Source of the DNA: Hydractinia symbiolongicarpus
Taxonomy: Eukaryota > Cnidaria > Hydrozoa > Anthoathecata > Hydractiniidae
Direction of reading: 5' to 3'
DNA length: 64,000 bases
Assembly: GCF_029227915.1 (NCBI RefSeq)
Contig: NC_079877.1
Location: forward strand, 31,957,851 to 32,021,850
Shown here in pieces: positions 9,507-23,930 of the stretch. Each line of letters starts with the position of its first letter. The first letter of the stretch is position 1. Position numbers and translations under genes: made by a program. The notes under the pieces are model-generated. The model did no database searches. It was not told the DNA's origin and saw only the letters and a list, made by a program, of their open reading frames with translations.

Positions 9507-12500
9507 GTGTAATCGCTGAGTTCCAGTAATCATGTCAAATTAAGAAGAATGTTATTTCTTGGAGTCCAATTGGCTCATTTATCACATTTATAAGGTCACA
9601 GTCCAAAATCAGTTAAATTAATTACCACAGTCAATCGTTTCACTGTTAAAAGCGATACAACTTAGTAATATCGGAAGAAAATCACTAAATACATGTTGGT
9701 ACGATTATGTGACGCAACCGTTGTAACTCAAATGCATTGACACCGTTAGAAAGTCAATGAAATGTAGTCTTTGGACCTGTTCCTATTTATTAAGCGTGTG
9801 GTAACGTCCAGGATTGGTCCCACAGTCAGAAAAGACTTACTTATCTAAATTTTTTCAAAAAGCTCTACCACAGATACTAATTTAATCGCTGAGTTCCAAT
9901 AATCATGTCAAATTTAGAAGAATGTTATTTCTTGGAGTCCAATTGGCGCATTAATCACATTTATAAGGTCACAGTCAAGAATCAGTTAAATTAATTCCCA
10001 CAGTCAATCGTTTCACTGTTAAAAGCGATACAACTTAGTAATATCGGAAAAAAATCACTAAATACATGTTGGTACGAATATGTGACGCAACCGTTGTAAC
10101 TCAAACGGATTGACACCGTTAGAAAGTCAATGAAATGTAGTTTTTGAAACTGTCTCTATTTCTTCAGCGCGCGCTAACGGCTAGGATTGGTCCCACAGTA
10201 AAAATGACTTATTTATCTAAATTTTTAAATGAATCGCTACCACAGGGTCCAGTGTAATGGCTGAGTTCCCACAATCATGTCAAATTTAGAAGAATGTGAT
10301 TTCTTGGAGTCAAAATGACTCATTTATCACATTTCTAAGGTGAAAGTCCAAAATCAGTTCAATTAAGTCCCACAGTCAATCGTTTTGCTGTTGAAAGCTA
10401 TACAACTTAGTAATATCGGAAAAATATCACTAAATACATGTTGGTACGAATGTGTGACGCAACCGTTGTAACTCAAACGGATTGACACCGTTAGAAAGTC
10501 AATGAAATGGAGTTTTTGAAACTGTCTCTATATCATCAGCGCGCGCTAACGGCTAGGATTGGTCCCACAGTAAAAATGACTTATTTAACTAAATTTTTAA
10601 ATGAATCGCTACCACAGGGTCCAGTGTAATCGCTGAGTTCCGGCAATCATGTCAAATTAAGAAGAATGTTCTTTCTTTGAGTCCAATTGTCTCATTTATC
10701 ACACTTATGTGTTCACAGTCCCAAGTTAGTTCAATTAAGTCCACCGTCAAACGTTTCACTGTCAAAAGCGATACAACTTACTAATGTCGGAAAAAATCAC
10801 TAACTACATGTTTTTGCGAATGTGTGACGCAACCGTTGTAACTCAAACGGCTTGACACCGTTAGAAAGTCAATGAAATGGAGTTTTTGAAACTGCTTCTA
10901 TATCTTCAACGCGCGCTAACAGCTAGGATTGGTCCCACAGTAAAAATGACTTATTTATCTAAATTTTTAAATGAATCGCTACCACAGGGTCCAGTGTAAT
11001 GGCTGAGTTCCCACAATCATGTCAAATTTAGAAGAATGTGATTTCTTGGAGTCAAAATGACTCATTTATCACATTTCTAAGGTGAAAGTCCAAAATCAGT
11101 TCAATTAAGTCCCACAGTCAATCGTTTCGCTGTTGAAAGCTATACAACTTAGTAATATCGGAAAAATATCACTAAATACATGTTGGTACGAATGTGTGAC
11201 GCAACCGTTGTAACTCAAACGGATTGACACCGTTAGAAAGTCAATGAAATGGAGTTTTTGAAACTGTCTCTATATCATCAGCGCGCGCTAACGGCTAGGA
11301 TTGGTCCCACAGTAAAAATGACTTATTTATCTAAATTTTTAAATGAATCGCTACCACAGGGTCCAGTGTAATCGCTGAGTTCCGGCAATCATGTCAAATT
11401 AAGAAGAATGTTCTTTCTTTGAGTCCAATTGTCTCATTTATCACACTTATGTGTTCACAGTCCCAAGTTAGTTCAATTAAATCCCACAGTCAATCGTTTC
11501 ACTGTTAGAAGCGATGCAACCTAGTAATATCAGAAAAACATCGTTAATACATGTTGGTACGAATATGTGACCCAACCGTTGTAACTCAAACGGATAGACA
11601 CCGTTAGAAAGTCAATGAAATGTACTTTTTCAAGCTGTCTCTATTTTTTCAGCGCAAACTAACGGCTAGGATTGGTCCCACAGTAAAAAATGACTTATTT
11701 ATTTAAATTTTTAAGAAAAGGCTACCCAGAGCCTAATGTAATCGCTGAATTCCAGCAATCATGTCAAATTAAGAAGACTGTTATTCCTTGGAGACCTTTT
11801 GCCTCATTTATCACATTTATAAGGTCACAGTCCTGAATCAGTTCAAATAATTCCCACAGTCAATCGTTTCACTGTTAAAAGCGATACAACTTAGGAATAT
11901 CCGAAGAAAATCACTAAAGACATTTTGGTACGAATATGTGACGCAACTGTTGTAACTGAAACGGATTGCCACCGTTGGAAAGTCAATGAAATGTGGTTTT
12001 TGAAACTGTCTCTATTTCTTCGGCGCGCGATAACGGCTAGGATTGGTCCCACAGTAAAAAAAGACTTATTTATCTTAATTTTTAAATAAAGCGCTACCAC
12101 AGCGCCCAGTGTAATCGCTGAGTTCCATCAATCATGTCAAATTAAGAAGAATGTTATTTCTTGGCGTCCAATTGTCTCACTTATAACATTTATAAGGTCA
12201 AAGTCCAAAATCAGTTCATTTAAGTCGCACAGTCAAACGTTTCAGAGTTAAAAGCGATGCAACCTAGTAATCTCCGAATACTTTCGCTAAATACATTTTG
12301 GTACGATTATGTGACGCAACCGTTGTAACTCAAACGGAATTATACCGCCAAAAAATCAATGAAATGCAGTTTTTGAAACTGCTTCTATATCTTCAACGCG
12401 TGCTAACGGCTAGGATTGGTCCCACAGTAAAAACTGAGCTTTTTATCTTAATTTTTAAATGAAGAGCTACCACAGCGCCCAGTGTAATAGCTGAGTTCCA

Positions 12501-13840
12501 TCTATCATGTCAATTTAAGAAGAAGGTTATTTCTTGAAGTCAAAATGGCTCAATTATCACATTTATAAGGTCAAAGTCCAAAATCAGTTCAATTAAGTCC
12601 CACAGTCAAACGTTTCACTGTTAAAAGCAATGCAACCTAGTAATATCCGAATACTTCCGCTAAATGCATGTTGGTACGACTATATGACGCAACCGTTGTA
12701 ACTCAAACGGATATATACCGCTAGAAAGTCAATGAAATGTACTTTTTGAAACTGTTCCTATTTATTCAGGGCGTGCTAACGGCCAGTATTGGTCCCACAG
12801 TAAGAAAAGACTTATTTATCAAAATTTTTAAATAAAGCCCTACCACAGAGCCTAATGTAATCCCTGAATTCCAGCAATCATGTCAAATTAAGAAGAATGT
12901 TATTCGTTGGAGACCAATTGGCTCATTTATTACATTGATAAGGTCACAGTCCAGAATCTGTTCAATTAATTCCCACAGTCAATCGTTTCACTGTTGAAAG
13001 CGATACAACTTAGTAATATCGGAAGAAAATAACTAAATACATGTTGGTACGAATATGTGACGCAACCGTTGTAACTCAAACGGATTGACACCGTTAGAAA
13101 GTCAATGAAATGTAGTTTTTGAAACTGTCTCTATTTCTTTAGCGCGCGCTAACGGCTAGGATTGGTCCCACAGTAAAAATGACTTATTTATCTAAATTTT
13201 TAAATGAATCGCTACCACAGGGTCCAGTGTATTGGCAGAGTTTCCACAATCATGTCAATATAAGAAGAATGTTATTTCTTGGAGTCCAATTGTCTCACTT
13301 ATAACATTTATAGGGTCAAAGTCCAAAATCAGTTCAATTAAGTCCACAGTCAAACGTTTCACTGTCAAAAGCGATACAACTTAGTAATGTCGGAAAAAAT
13401 CACTAAGTACATGTTGGTGCGAATGTGTGACGCAACCGTTGTAACTCAAACGGCTTGACACCGTTAGAAAGTCAATGAAATGGAGTTTTTGAAACTGCTT
13501 CTATATCTTCAACGCGCGCTAACGGCTAGGATTGGTCCCACAGTAAAAATGACTTATTTATCTAAATTTTTTAATGAATCGCTACCACAGGGTCCAGTGT
13601 AATGGCTGAGTCCCCACAATCATGTCAAATTTAGAAGAATGTTATTTCTTGGAGTCCAATTGTCTCACTTATAACATTTATAGGGTCAAAGTCCAAAATC
13701 AGTTCAATTAAGTCCACAGTCAAACGTTTCACTGTCAAAGGCGCTACAACTTTGTAATATCGGAAAAAATCACTAAGTACATGTTGGTGCGAATGTGTGA
13801 CGCAACCGTTGTAACTCACACGGCTTGACACCGTTAGAAA
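9507..13840. repeat. Mixed satellite monomers with local dimer duplications
   Basis: Monomers here carry the AATCGCTACCACAGGGTCCAG start and GGAGTTTTTGAAACTG variants as well as older types. No period longer than a dimer is clear, apart from resemblance of 12,410-12,920 to 13,895-14,400 (about 1,484 bp apart, four monomers), both carrying AAATGCATGTTGGTACGACT. The rest is explained by the dimer and single-monomer duplications listed separately. Confidence 0.7.
10178..11477. repeat. Dimer duplication, 742-bp unit, 1.75 copies
   Basis: The stretch from about 10,178 to 10,735 recurs at 10,920-11,477, offset 742 bp (two monomers). Shared rare features include AATGTGATTTCTTGGAGTC, CATTTCTAAGGTGAAAGTCC and ATGTGTTCACAGTCCCAAG. 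On the left the similarity fades near GGCTAGGATTGG; on the right it stops where GTCCACCGTCAAACG (10,739) faces ATCCCACAGTCAATCG (11,481). Only a few single-base differences were seen, so the event is fairly recent. Confidence 0.85.
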
Positions 13841-13950
13841 GTCAATGAAATGGAGTTTTTGAAACTGCTTCTATATCTTCAACGCGTGCTAACGGCTAGG
13901 ATTGGTCCCACAGTAAAAACTGAGCTTTTTATCTTAATTTTTAAATGAAG
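13211..13950. repeat. Adjacent near-identical monomers (370-bp spacing)
   Basis: The monomers starting at 13,211 and 13,581 (GCTACCACAGGGTCCAG) are 370 bp apart and share rare features: CATTTATAGGGTCAAAG, a missing C in AAGTCCACAGTC, GTTGGTGCGAATGTG, ACGGCTTGACACC and ACTGCTTCTATATCTTCAAC. They differ near their starts (CAATATAAG against CAAATTTAG). A single-monomer duplication is the simplest explanation. Confidence 0.75.
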
Positions 13951-16900
13951 AGCTACCACAGCGCCCATTGTAATCGCTGAGTTTCGGCAATCATGTCAAA
14001 TTAAGAAGAATGTATTTCTTGAAGTCCAATCGTCCCACTTTCACATTTATAGGGTCAAAGTCCAAAATCAGTTCAATTAAGTCCCACAGTCAAACGTTTC
14101 ACTGTTAAAAGCGATGCAACCTAGTAATATCCGAATACTACCGCTAAATGCATGTTGGTACGACTATATGACGCAACCGTTGTAACTCAAACGGATATAT
14201 ACCGCTAGAAAGTCAATGAAATGTACTCTTTGAAACTGTTCCTATTTATTCAGGGCGTGCTAACGGCCAGTATTGGTCCCACAGTAAGAAAAGACTTATT
14301 TATCAAAATTTTTAAATAAAGCCCTACCACAGAGCCTAATGTAATCGCTGAATACCAGCAATCATGTCAAATTAAGAAGAATGTTATTCCTTGGAGACCA
14401 ATTGGCTCATTTATTACATTGATAAGGTCACAGTCCAGAATCTGTTCAATTAATTCCCACAGTCAATCGTTTCACTGTTGAAAGCGATACAACTTAGTAA
14501 TATCGGAAGAAAATAACTAAATACATGTTGGTACGAATATGTGGCGCAACCGTTGTAACTCAAACCGATTGACACCGTTAGAAAGTCAATGAAATGTAGT
14601 TTTTGAAACTGTCTCTATTTTTTCAGCGCTCGATAACGGCTAGGATTGGTCTCACAGTAAAAAATGACTTATTTATCTTAATTTTTAAATAAAGTGCTAC
14701 CACAAAGACTAATGTAACTGCTGAATTCCAGCAATCATGGCAAATTAAGAAGAATGTTATTCCTTGGAGACCAATTGGCTCATTTATTACATTGATAAGG
14801 TCACAGTCCAGAAACTGTTCAATTAATTCCCACAGTCAATCGTTTCACTGTTGAAAGCGATACAACTTAGTAATACCGGAGGAAAATCACTAAATACATG
14901 TTCGTACGAATGTGTGACGCAACCGTTGTAACTCAAACGGATTGACACCGTAAGAAAGTCAATGAAATGTAGTTTTTTAAACTGTCTCTATTTCTTCAGC
15001 GCACGCTAACGGCTAGGCTTGGTCCCACAGTAAAAAATGACTTATTTATCTTAAATTTCAAATAAAGCGCTACCACAGCGTACAGTGTAATCGCTGATTT
15101 CCCACAATCATGTCAAAATAAGAAGAATGTTATTTCGTGGAGTCCAATTGTCTCACTTATAATATTTATAAGGACAAAGTCCAAAATCACTGCAATTATG
15201 TCCCACAGTCAAACGTTTCACTGTTAAAAGCGATGCAACCTAGTATTATCCGAATACTATCGCTAAATACATGTTGGTACGAATATGTGACACAACCGTT
15301 GTAACTCAAACGGATTGACACCGTCAGAAAGTCAATGAAATGTAGTTTTTGAAACTGTCTCTATTTCTTCAGCGCGCGCTAACGGCTAGGATTGGTCCCA
15401 CAGTAAAAATGACCTATTTATCTAAATTTTTAAATGAATCGCTACCACAGGGTCCAGTGTAATGGCTGAGTTCCCACAATCATGTCAATTTAAGAAGAAT
15501 GTTATTTCTTGTAGTCAAAATGGCTTAATTATCACATTTATAAGGTCAAAGTCCAAAATCAGTTCAATTAAGTCCCACAGTCAATCGTTTCACTGTTGAA
15601 AGCGATACAACTTAGTAATATCGGAAGAAAATAACTAAATACATGTTGGTACGAATATGTGACGCACCCGTTGTAACTCAAACCGATTGACACCGTTAGA
15701 AAGTCAATGAAATGTAGTTTTTGAAACTGTCCTTATTTCTTTAGCGTGCGATAACGGCTAGGATTGGTGCCACACTGAAAAATGGCTTATTTATCTTAAT
15801 TTTTAAATAAAGCGCTACCACAGCGCCCAGTGTAATCGCTGAGTTCCAGCAATCATGTCAAATTAAGAAGAATGTTATTTCTTATAGTCAAAATTGCTCA
15901 TTTGTCACATTAATAAGGTCAAAGTCCAAAATCAGTTCAATTAGGTCCCACAGTCAATAGTTTTACTATTGAAAGCGATACAACTTAGTAATACCGGAAG
16001 AAAATCACTAAATACATGTTGGTGCGAATATGTGACGCAACCGTTGCAACTCAAACGAATTAAAACTGTTAGAAAGTCAATGAAATGTAGTTTTTGAAAC
16101 TGTCTCTATTTCTTCAGCGCGAACTAACGACTAGGATTCGTCCCACAGTAAAAAATGACTTATTTATCTAAATTTTTAAATGAATCGCTACCACAGCGTC
16201 CAGTGTAATCGCTGAGTTCCCACAATCATGTAAAATTAAGAGGAATGTTATTTCTTGGAGTCCAATTGTCTCACTTATAACATTTATAAGGACAAAGTCT
16301 AAAATCAGTTCAATTATGTCCCACAATCAATCGTTTCACTGTTGAAAGCGATACAACTTAGCAATACCGGAAGAAAATCACTAAATACATGTTCGTACGA
16401 ATGTGTGACGCAACCGTTGTAACTCAAACGGATTGACACCGTTAAAAAGTCAATGAAATGTAGTTTTTGAAACTGTCTCTATTTCTTCAGCGCGCGCTAA
16501 CGGCTAGGATTGGTCCCACAGTAAAAATGACTTATTTATCTAAATTTTTAAATCAATCGCTACCACAGAGTCCAGTGTAATGGCTGAGTTCCCACAATAA
16601 TGTCAAATTAAGAAGAATGTTATTTATGGGAGTCCAATTGTCTCACTTTTAACATTTATAAGGTCAAAGTCCAAAATCAGTTCAATTAAGTCCACAGTCA
16701 AACGTTTCACTGTCAAAAGCGATACAACTTAGTAATATCGGAAAAAAATCCATAAATACATGTTGGTACGAATGTGTGACACAACCGTTGTAACTCAATT
16801 GGATTGACCCCCTTAGAAAGTCAATGAAATGTAGTTTTTGAAACTGTCTCTATTTCTTTAGCGCGCGATAACGGCTAGCATTGGTCCCACAGTAAAAAAT

Positions 16901-17187
16901 GACTTATTTATCTTAGTTTTTAAATAAAGCGCTACCACAGCGCCCAGTGTAATCGCTGAGTTCCAGCAATCATGTCAAAATAAGAGAAATGTTAATTCTG
17001 ATAGTCAAAATTGCTCATTTATCACATTTATAAGGTCAAAGTCCAAAATCAGTTCAATTAGGTCCCACAGTCAATCGTTTCACTATTGAAAGCGATACAA
17101 CTTAGTATTACCGGAAGAAAATCACTAAATACATGTTGGTGCGAATATGTAACGCAACCGTTGCAACTGAAACGGATTAAAACTGTT
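13840..17187. repeat. First 10-monomer arrangement (~3,725-bp period)
   Basis: Markers here recur 3,725 bp later: GAAACTGCTTCTATATC at 13,861 and 17,586, and GCGCCCATTG at 13,961 and 17,686. In order it contains the CCATTGTAATCGC monomer, two CCTTGGAGACC monomers, a GCGTACAG monomer (15,078), a CAATTTAAG monomer, one with GCCACACTGAAAAATGG, ones starting AGCGTCCAG and AGAGTCCAG, one with TTAATTCTGATAG (16,992), and one with CTTGTAGTCAAAATTGC. The same order, with insertions or losses, is seen again between 20 and 28 kb, so this is an early copy of that unit. Confidence 0.75.
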
Positions 17188-18677
17188 AGAAAGTCAATGA
17201 AATGTAGTTTTTGAAACTGTCTCTATTTCTTCAGCGCGAACTAACGACTAGGATTCGTCCCACAGTAAAAAATGACTTATTTATCTTAATTTTTAAATAA
17301 AGTGCTACCACAGCGCCCAGTGTAATCGCTGAGTTCCAGCAATCATGTCAAATTAAGAAGAATGTTATTTCTTGTAGTCAAAATTGCTCATTTATCACAT
17401 TTATAAGGTCAAAGTCTAAAATCAGTTCAATTAAGTCCCACAGTCAATCGTTACACTGTTGAAAGCGATACAACTTAGTAATACCGGAAGAAAATCACTA
17501 AATACATGTTGGTGCGAATGTGTGACGCAACCGTTGTAACTCAAACGGATTGACACCGTAAGAAAGTCAATGAAATGGAGTTTTTGAAACTGCTTCTATA
17601 TCTTCAACGCGTGTTAACGGCTAGGATTGGTCCCACAGTAAAAACTGAGCTTTTTATCTTAATTTTTAAATGAAGAGCTACCACAGCGCCCATTGTAATC
17701 GCTGAGTTTCGGCAATCATGTCAAATTAAGAAGAATGTATTTCTTTGAGTCCAATCGTCCCACTTTCACATTTATAGGGTCAAATTCCAAAATCAGTTCA
17801 ATTATGTCCCACAGTCAAACGTTTCACTGTTAAAAGCGATGCAACCTAGTAATATCCGAATACTACCGCTAAATGCATGTTGGTACGACTATATGACGCA
17901 ACCGTTGTAACTCAAACGTATATATACCGCTAGAAAGTCAATGAAGTGAACTCTTTGAAACTGTTCCTATTTATTCAGGGCGTGCTAACGGCCAGTATTG
18001 GTCCCACAGTAAGAAAAGACTTATTTATCAAAATTTTTAAATAAAGCCCTACCACAGAGCCTAATGTAATCGCTGAATACCAGCAATCATGTCAAATTAA
18101 GAAGAATGTTATTCCTTGGAGACCAATTGGCTCATTTATTACATTGATAAGGTCACAGTCCAGAATCTGTTCAATTAATTCCCACAGTCAATCGTTTCAC
18201 TGTTGAAAGCGATACAACTTAGTAATATCGGAAGAAAATAACTAAATACATGTTGGTACGAATATGTGGCGCAACCGTTGTAAATCAAACCGATTGACAC
18301 CGTTAGAAAGTCAATGAAATGTAGTTTTTGAAACTGTCTCTATTTTTTCAGCGCTCGATAACGGCTAGGATTGGTCTCACAGTAAAAAATGACTTATTTA
18401 TCTTAATTTTTAAATAAAGTGCTACCACAAAGACTAATGTAACTGCTGAATTCCAGCAATCATGGCAAATTAAGAAGAATGTTATTCCTTGGAGACCAAT
18501 TGGCTCATTTATTACATTGATAAGGTCACAGTCCAGAAACTGTTCAATTAATTCCCACAGTCAATCGTTTCACTGTTGAAAGCGATACAACTTAGTAATA
18601 CCGGAGGAAAATCACTAAATACATGTTCGTACGAATGTGTGACGCAACCGTTGTAACTCAAACGGATTGACACCGTA
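17188..18677. repeat. 4-monomer unit, copy 1 (1,490 bp)
   Basis: First of two tandem copies, offset exactly 1,490 bp (GCGCCCATTG at 17,686 and 19,176). Left similarity begins at 17,188, just after a mismatch (GTTAGA at 17,187, GTAAGA at 18,677). Differences from copy 2 are few: for example AATTCC/AGTCC near 17,785, ACGTATAT/ACGGATAT near 17,918, and GAAGTGAAC/GAAATGTAC near 17,943. It includes a copy of the 13.9-15.0 kb monomer series. Confidence 0.88.
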
Positions 18678-20167
18678 AGAAAGTCAATGAAATGTAGTTT
18701 TTGAAACTGTCTCTATTTCTTCAGCGCGAACTAACGACTAGGATTCGTCCCACAGTAAAAAATGACTTATTTATCTTAATTTTTAAATAAAGTGCTACCA
18801 CAGCGCCCAGTGTAATCGCTGAGTTCCAGCAATCATGTCAAATTAAGAAGAATGTTATTTCTTGTAGTCAAAATTGCTCATTTATCACATTTATAAGGTC
18901 AAAGTCTAAAATCAGTTCAATTAAGTCCCACAGTCAATCGTTACACTGTTGAAAGCGATACAACTTAGTAATACCGGAAGAAAATCGTTAAATACATGTT
19001 GGTGCGAATGTGTGACGAAACCGTTGTAACTCAAACGGATTGACACCGTAAGAAAGTCAATGAAATGGAGTTTTTGAAACTGCTTCTATATCTTCAACGC
19101 GTGTTAACGGCTAGGATTGGTCCCACAGTAAAAACTGAGCTTTTTATCTTAATTTTTAAATGAAGAGCTACCACAGCGCCCATTGTAATCGCTGAGTTTC
19201 GGCAATCATGTCAAATTAAGAAGAATGTATTTCTTTGAGTCCAATCGTCCCACTTTCACATTTATAGGGTCAAAGTCCAAAATCAGTTCAATTATGTCCC
19301 ACAGTCAAACGTTTCACTGTTAAAAGCGATGCAACCTAGTAATATCCGAATACTACCGCTAAATGCATGTTGGTACGACTATATGACGCAACCGTTGTAA
19401 CTCAAACGGATATATACCGCTAGAAAGTCAATGAAATGTACTCTTTGAAACTGTTCCTATTTATTCAGGGCGTGCTAACGGCCAGTATTGGTCCCACAGT
19501 AAGAAAAGACTTATTTATCAAAATTTTTAAATAAAGCCCTACCACAGAGCCTAATGTAATCGCTGAATACCAGCAATCATGTCAAATTAAGAAGAATGTT
19601 ATTCCTTGGAGACCAATTGGCTCATTTATTACATTGATAAGGTCACAGTCCAGAATCTGTTCAATTAATTCCCACAGTCAATCGTTTCACTGTTGAAAGC
19701 GATACAACTTAGTAATATCGGAAGAAAATAACTAAATACATGTTGGTACGAATATGTGGCGCAACCGTTGTAAATCAAACCGATTGACACCGTTAGAAAG
19801 TCAATGAAATGTAGTTTTTGAAACTGTCTCTATTTTTTCAGCGCTCGATAACGGCTAGGATTGGTCTCACAGTAAAAAATGACTTTTTTATCTTAATTTT
19901 TAAATAAAGTGCTACCACAAAGACTAATGTAACTGCTGAATTCCAGCAATCATGGCAAATTAAGAAGAATGTTATTCCTTGGAGACCAATTGGCTCATTT
20001 ATTACATTGATAAGGTCACAGTCCAGAAACTGTTCAATTAATTCCCACAGTCAATCGTTTCACTGTTGAAAGCGATACAACTTAGTAATACCGGAGGAAA
20101 ATCACTAAATACATGTTCGTACGAATGTGTGACGCAACCGTTGTAACTCAAACGGATTGACACCGTA
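18678..20167. repeat. 4-monomer unit, copy 2 (1,490 bp)
   Basis: Second tandem copy of the 17,188-18,677 unit. The exchange point lies in the 25-bp stretch 18,678-18,702 shared by all three boundaries (also 17,188-17,212 and 20,168-20,192), since the right ends diverge at TTGAAAC (18,703) against TTTAAAC (20,193). The sequence after it continues as in the older copy at 14,970-15,320, so copy 1 is the one with the altered right flank. Confidence 0.86.
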
Positions 20168-20204
20168 AGAAAGTCAATGAAATGTAGTTTTTTAAACTGT
20201 CTCT

Positions 20205-23200
20205 ATTTCTTCAGCGCACGCTAACGGCTAGGCTTGGTCCCACAGTAAAAAATGACTTATTTATCTTAAATTTCAAATAAAGCGCTACCACAGCGTACAG
20301 TGTAATCGCTGATTTCCCACAATCATGTCAAATTAAGAAGAATGTTATTTCGTGGAGTCCAATTGTCTCACTTATAATATTTATAAGGACAAAGTCCAAA
20401 ATTACTGCAATTATGTCCCACAGTCAAACGTTTCACTGTTAAAAGCGATGCAACCTAGTATTATCCGAATACTATCGCTAAATACATGTTGGTACGAATA
20501 TGTGACACAACCGTTGTACCTCAAACGGATTGACCCCCTTAGAAAGTCAATGAAATGTAGTTTTTTAAAATGTCTCTATTTCTTTAGCGCGCGATAACGG
20601 CTAGGATTGGTCCCACAGTGAAAAATGGCTTATTTATCTTAATTTTTAAATAAAACGCTACCACAGCGCCCAGTGTAATCGCTGAGTTCCAGCAATCATG
20701 TCAAATGAAGAAGAATGTTATTTCTTATAGTCAAAATTGCTCATTTATCACATTTATAAGGTCAAACTCCGAAATCAGTTCAATTAGGTCCCACAGTCAA
20801 TCGTTTCACTGTTGAAAGCGATACAACTTAGTAATATCGGAAGAAAATAACTAAATACATGTTGGTACGAATATGTGACGCAACCGTTGTAACTCAAACC
20901 GATTGACACCGTTAGAAAGTCAATGAAATGTAGTTTTTGAAACTGTCTCTATTTCTTTAGCGCGCGATAACGGCTAGGATTGGTGCCACAGTGAAAAATG
21001 GCTTATTTATCTTAATTTTTAAATAAAGCGCTACCACAGCGCCCAGTGTAATCGCTGAGTTCCAGCAATCATGTCAAATTAAGAAGAATGTTATTTCTTA
21101 TAGTCAAAATTGCTCATTTGTCACATTTATAAGGTCAAAGTCCAAAATCAGTTCAATTAGGTCCCACAGTCAATAGTTTTACTATTGAAAGCGATACAAC
21201 TTAGTAATACCGGAAGAAAATCACTAAATACATGTTGGTGCGAATATGTGACGCAACCGTTGCAACTCAAACGGATTAAAACTGTTAGAAAGTCAATGAA
21301 ATGTAGTTTTTGAAACTGTCTCTATTTCTTCAGCGCGAACTAACGACTAGGATTCGTCCCACAGTAAAAAATGACTTATTTATCTAAATTTTTAAATGAA
21401 TCGCTACCACAGGGCCCAGTGTAATGGCTGAGTTCCCACAATCATGTCAATTTAAGAAGAATTTTATTTCTTGTAGTCAAAATGGCTCAATTATCACATT
21501 TATAAGGTCAAAGTCCAAAATCAGTTCAATTAAGTCCCACAGTCAATCGTTTCACTGTTGAAAGCGATACAACTTAGTAATATCGGAAGAAAATAACTAA
21601 ATACATGTTGGTACGAATATGTGACGCAACCGTTGTAACTCAAACGGATTGACACCGTTAGAAAGTCAATGAAATGTAGTTTTTGAAATTGTCTCTACTT
21701 TTTCAGCCCGCGATAACGGCTAAGATTGGTCCCACAGTAAAAATGACTTATTTATCTAAATTTTTAAATGAATCGCTACCACAGGGTCCAGTGTAATCGC
21801 TGAGTTCCCACAATCATGTCAAATTAAGAGGAATGTTATTTCTTGGAGTCCAATTGTCTCACTTATAACATTTATAAGGACAAAGTCTAAAATCAGTTCA
21901 ATTATGTCCCACAGTCAATCGTTTCACTGTTGAAAGCGATACAACTTAGCAATACCGGAAGAAAATCACTAAATACATGTTCGTACGAATGTGTGACGCA
22001 ACCGTTGTAACTCAAACGGATTGACACCGTTAAAAAGTCAATGAAATTTAGTTTTTGAAACTGTCTCTATTTCTTCAGCGCGCGCTAACGGCTAGGATTG
22101 GTCCCACAGTAAAAATGACTTATTTATCTAAATTTTTAAATCAATCGCTACCACAGAGTCCAGTGTAATGGCTGAGTTCCCACAATAATGTCAAATTAAG
22201 AAGAATGTTACTTATGGGAGTCCAATTGTCTCACTTTTAACATTTATAAGGTCAAAGTCCAAAATCAGTTCAATTAAGTCCACAGTCAAACGTTTCACTG
22301 TCAAAAGCGATACAACTTAGTAATATCGGAAAAAAATCCATAAATACATGTTGGTACGAATGTGTGACACAACCGTTGTAACTCAAACGGATTGACCCCC
22401 TTAGAAAGTCAATGAAATGTAGTTTTTGAAACTGTCTCTATTTCTTTAGCGCGCGATAACGGCTAGCATTGGTCCCACAGTAAAAAATGACTTATTTATC
22501 TTAGTTTTTAAATAAAGCGCTACCACAGCGCCCAGTGTAATCGCTGAGTTCCAGCAATCATGTCAAAATAAGAGAAATGTTAATTCTGATATTCAAAATT
22601 GCTCATTTATCACATTTATAAGGTCAAAGTCCAAAATTAGTTCAATTAGGTCCCACAGTCAATCGTTTCACTATTGAAAGCGATACAACTTAGTAATACA
22701 GGAAGAAAATCACTAAATACATGTTGGTGCGAATATGTAACGCAACCGTTGCAACTGAAACGGATTAAAACTGTTAGAAAGTCAATGAAATGTAGTTTTT
22801 GAAACTGTCTCTATTTCTTCAGCGCGAACTAACGACTAGGATTCGTCCCACAGTAAAAAATGACTTATTTATCTTAATTTTTAAATAAAGTGCTACCACA
22901 GCGCCCAGTGTAATCGCTGTGTTCCAGCAATCATGTCAAATTAAGAAGAATGTTATTTCTTGTAGTCAAAATTGCTCATTTATCACATTTAAAAGGTCAA
23001 AGTCTAAAATCAGTTCAATTAAGTCCCACAGTCAATCGTTACACTGTTGAAAGCGATACAACTTAGTAATACCGGAAGAAAATCACTAAATACATGTTGG
23101 TGCGAATGTGTGACGCAACCGTTGTAACTCAAACGGATTGACACCGTTAGAAAGTCAATGAAATGTAGTTTTTGAAACTGTCTCTATTTCTTCAGCGCGC

Positions 23201-23930
23201 GCTAACGGCTAGGATTGGTCCCACAGTAAAAATGACTTATTTATCTAAATTTTTAAATGAATCGCTACCCCAGGGTCCAGTGTAATGGCTGAGTTCCCAC
23301 AATCATGTCAAATTAAGAAGAATGGTATTTCTTGTAGTCGAAATCGCTCATTTATCACATTTATAAGGTCAAAGTCCAAAATCAGTTTAATTAAGTCCCA
23401 CAGTCAATCGTTTTACTGTTGAAAGCAATACAACTTAGTATTATCGGAAAAAAATCCATAAATACATGTTGGTACGAATGTGTGACGCAACCGTTGTAAC
23501 TCAAATGGATTGACCCCCTCAGAAAGTCAATGAAATGTAGTTTTTGAAACTGTCTCTATTTCTTTAGCGCGCGATAACGGCTAGGATTGGTCCCACAGTA
23601 AAAAATGACTTATTTATCTTAATTTTTAAATAAAGCGCTACCACAGCGCCCAGTGCAATCGCTGAGTTCCAGCAATCATGTCAAATTAAGAAGAATGTTA
23701 GTTCCGATAGTCAAAATTGCTCATTTATCACATTTATAAGGTCAAAGTCCAAAATCAGTTCAATTAGGTCCCACAGTCAATCGTTTCACTATTGAAAGCG
23801 ATACAACTTAGTAATACCGGAAGAAAATCACTAAATACATGTTGGTGCGAATATGTGACGCAACCGTTGCAACTCAAACGGATTAAAACTGTTAGAAAGT
23901 CAATGAAATGTAGTTTTTGAAACTGTCCCA
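20205..23930. repeat. Long higher-order unit, 10-monomer version (3,726 bp)
   Basis: Markers here recur in the same order downstream: GCGTACAG at 20,293 and 24,019, TCAAATGAAG at 20,701 and 24,427 (both 3,726 bp apart), and TTAATTCTG at 22,580 and 27,049 (4,469 bp). The left match begins at 20,205. Compared with the next copy it lacks two monomers. Most aligned stretches differ by only a few bases. Confidence 0.85.
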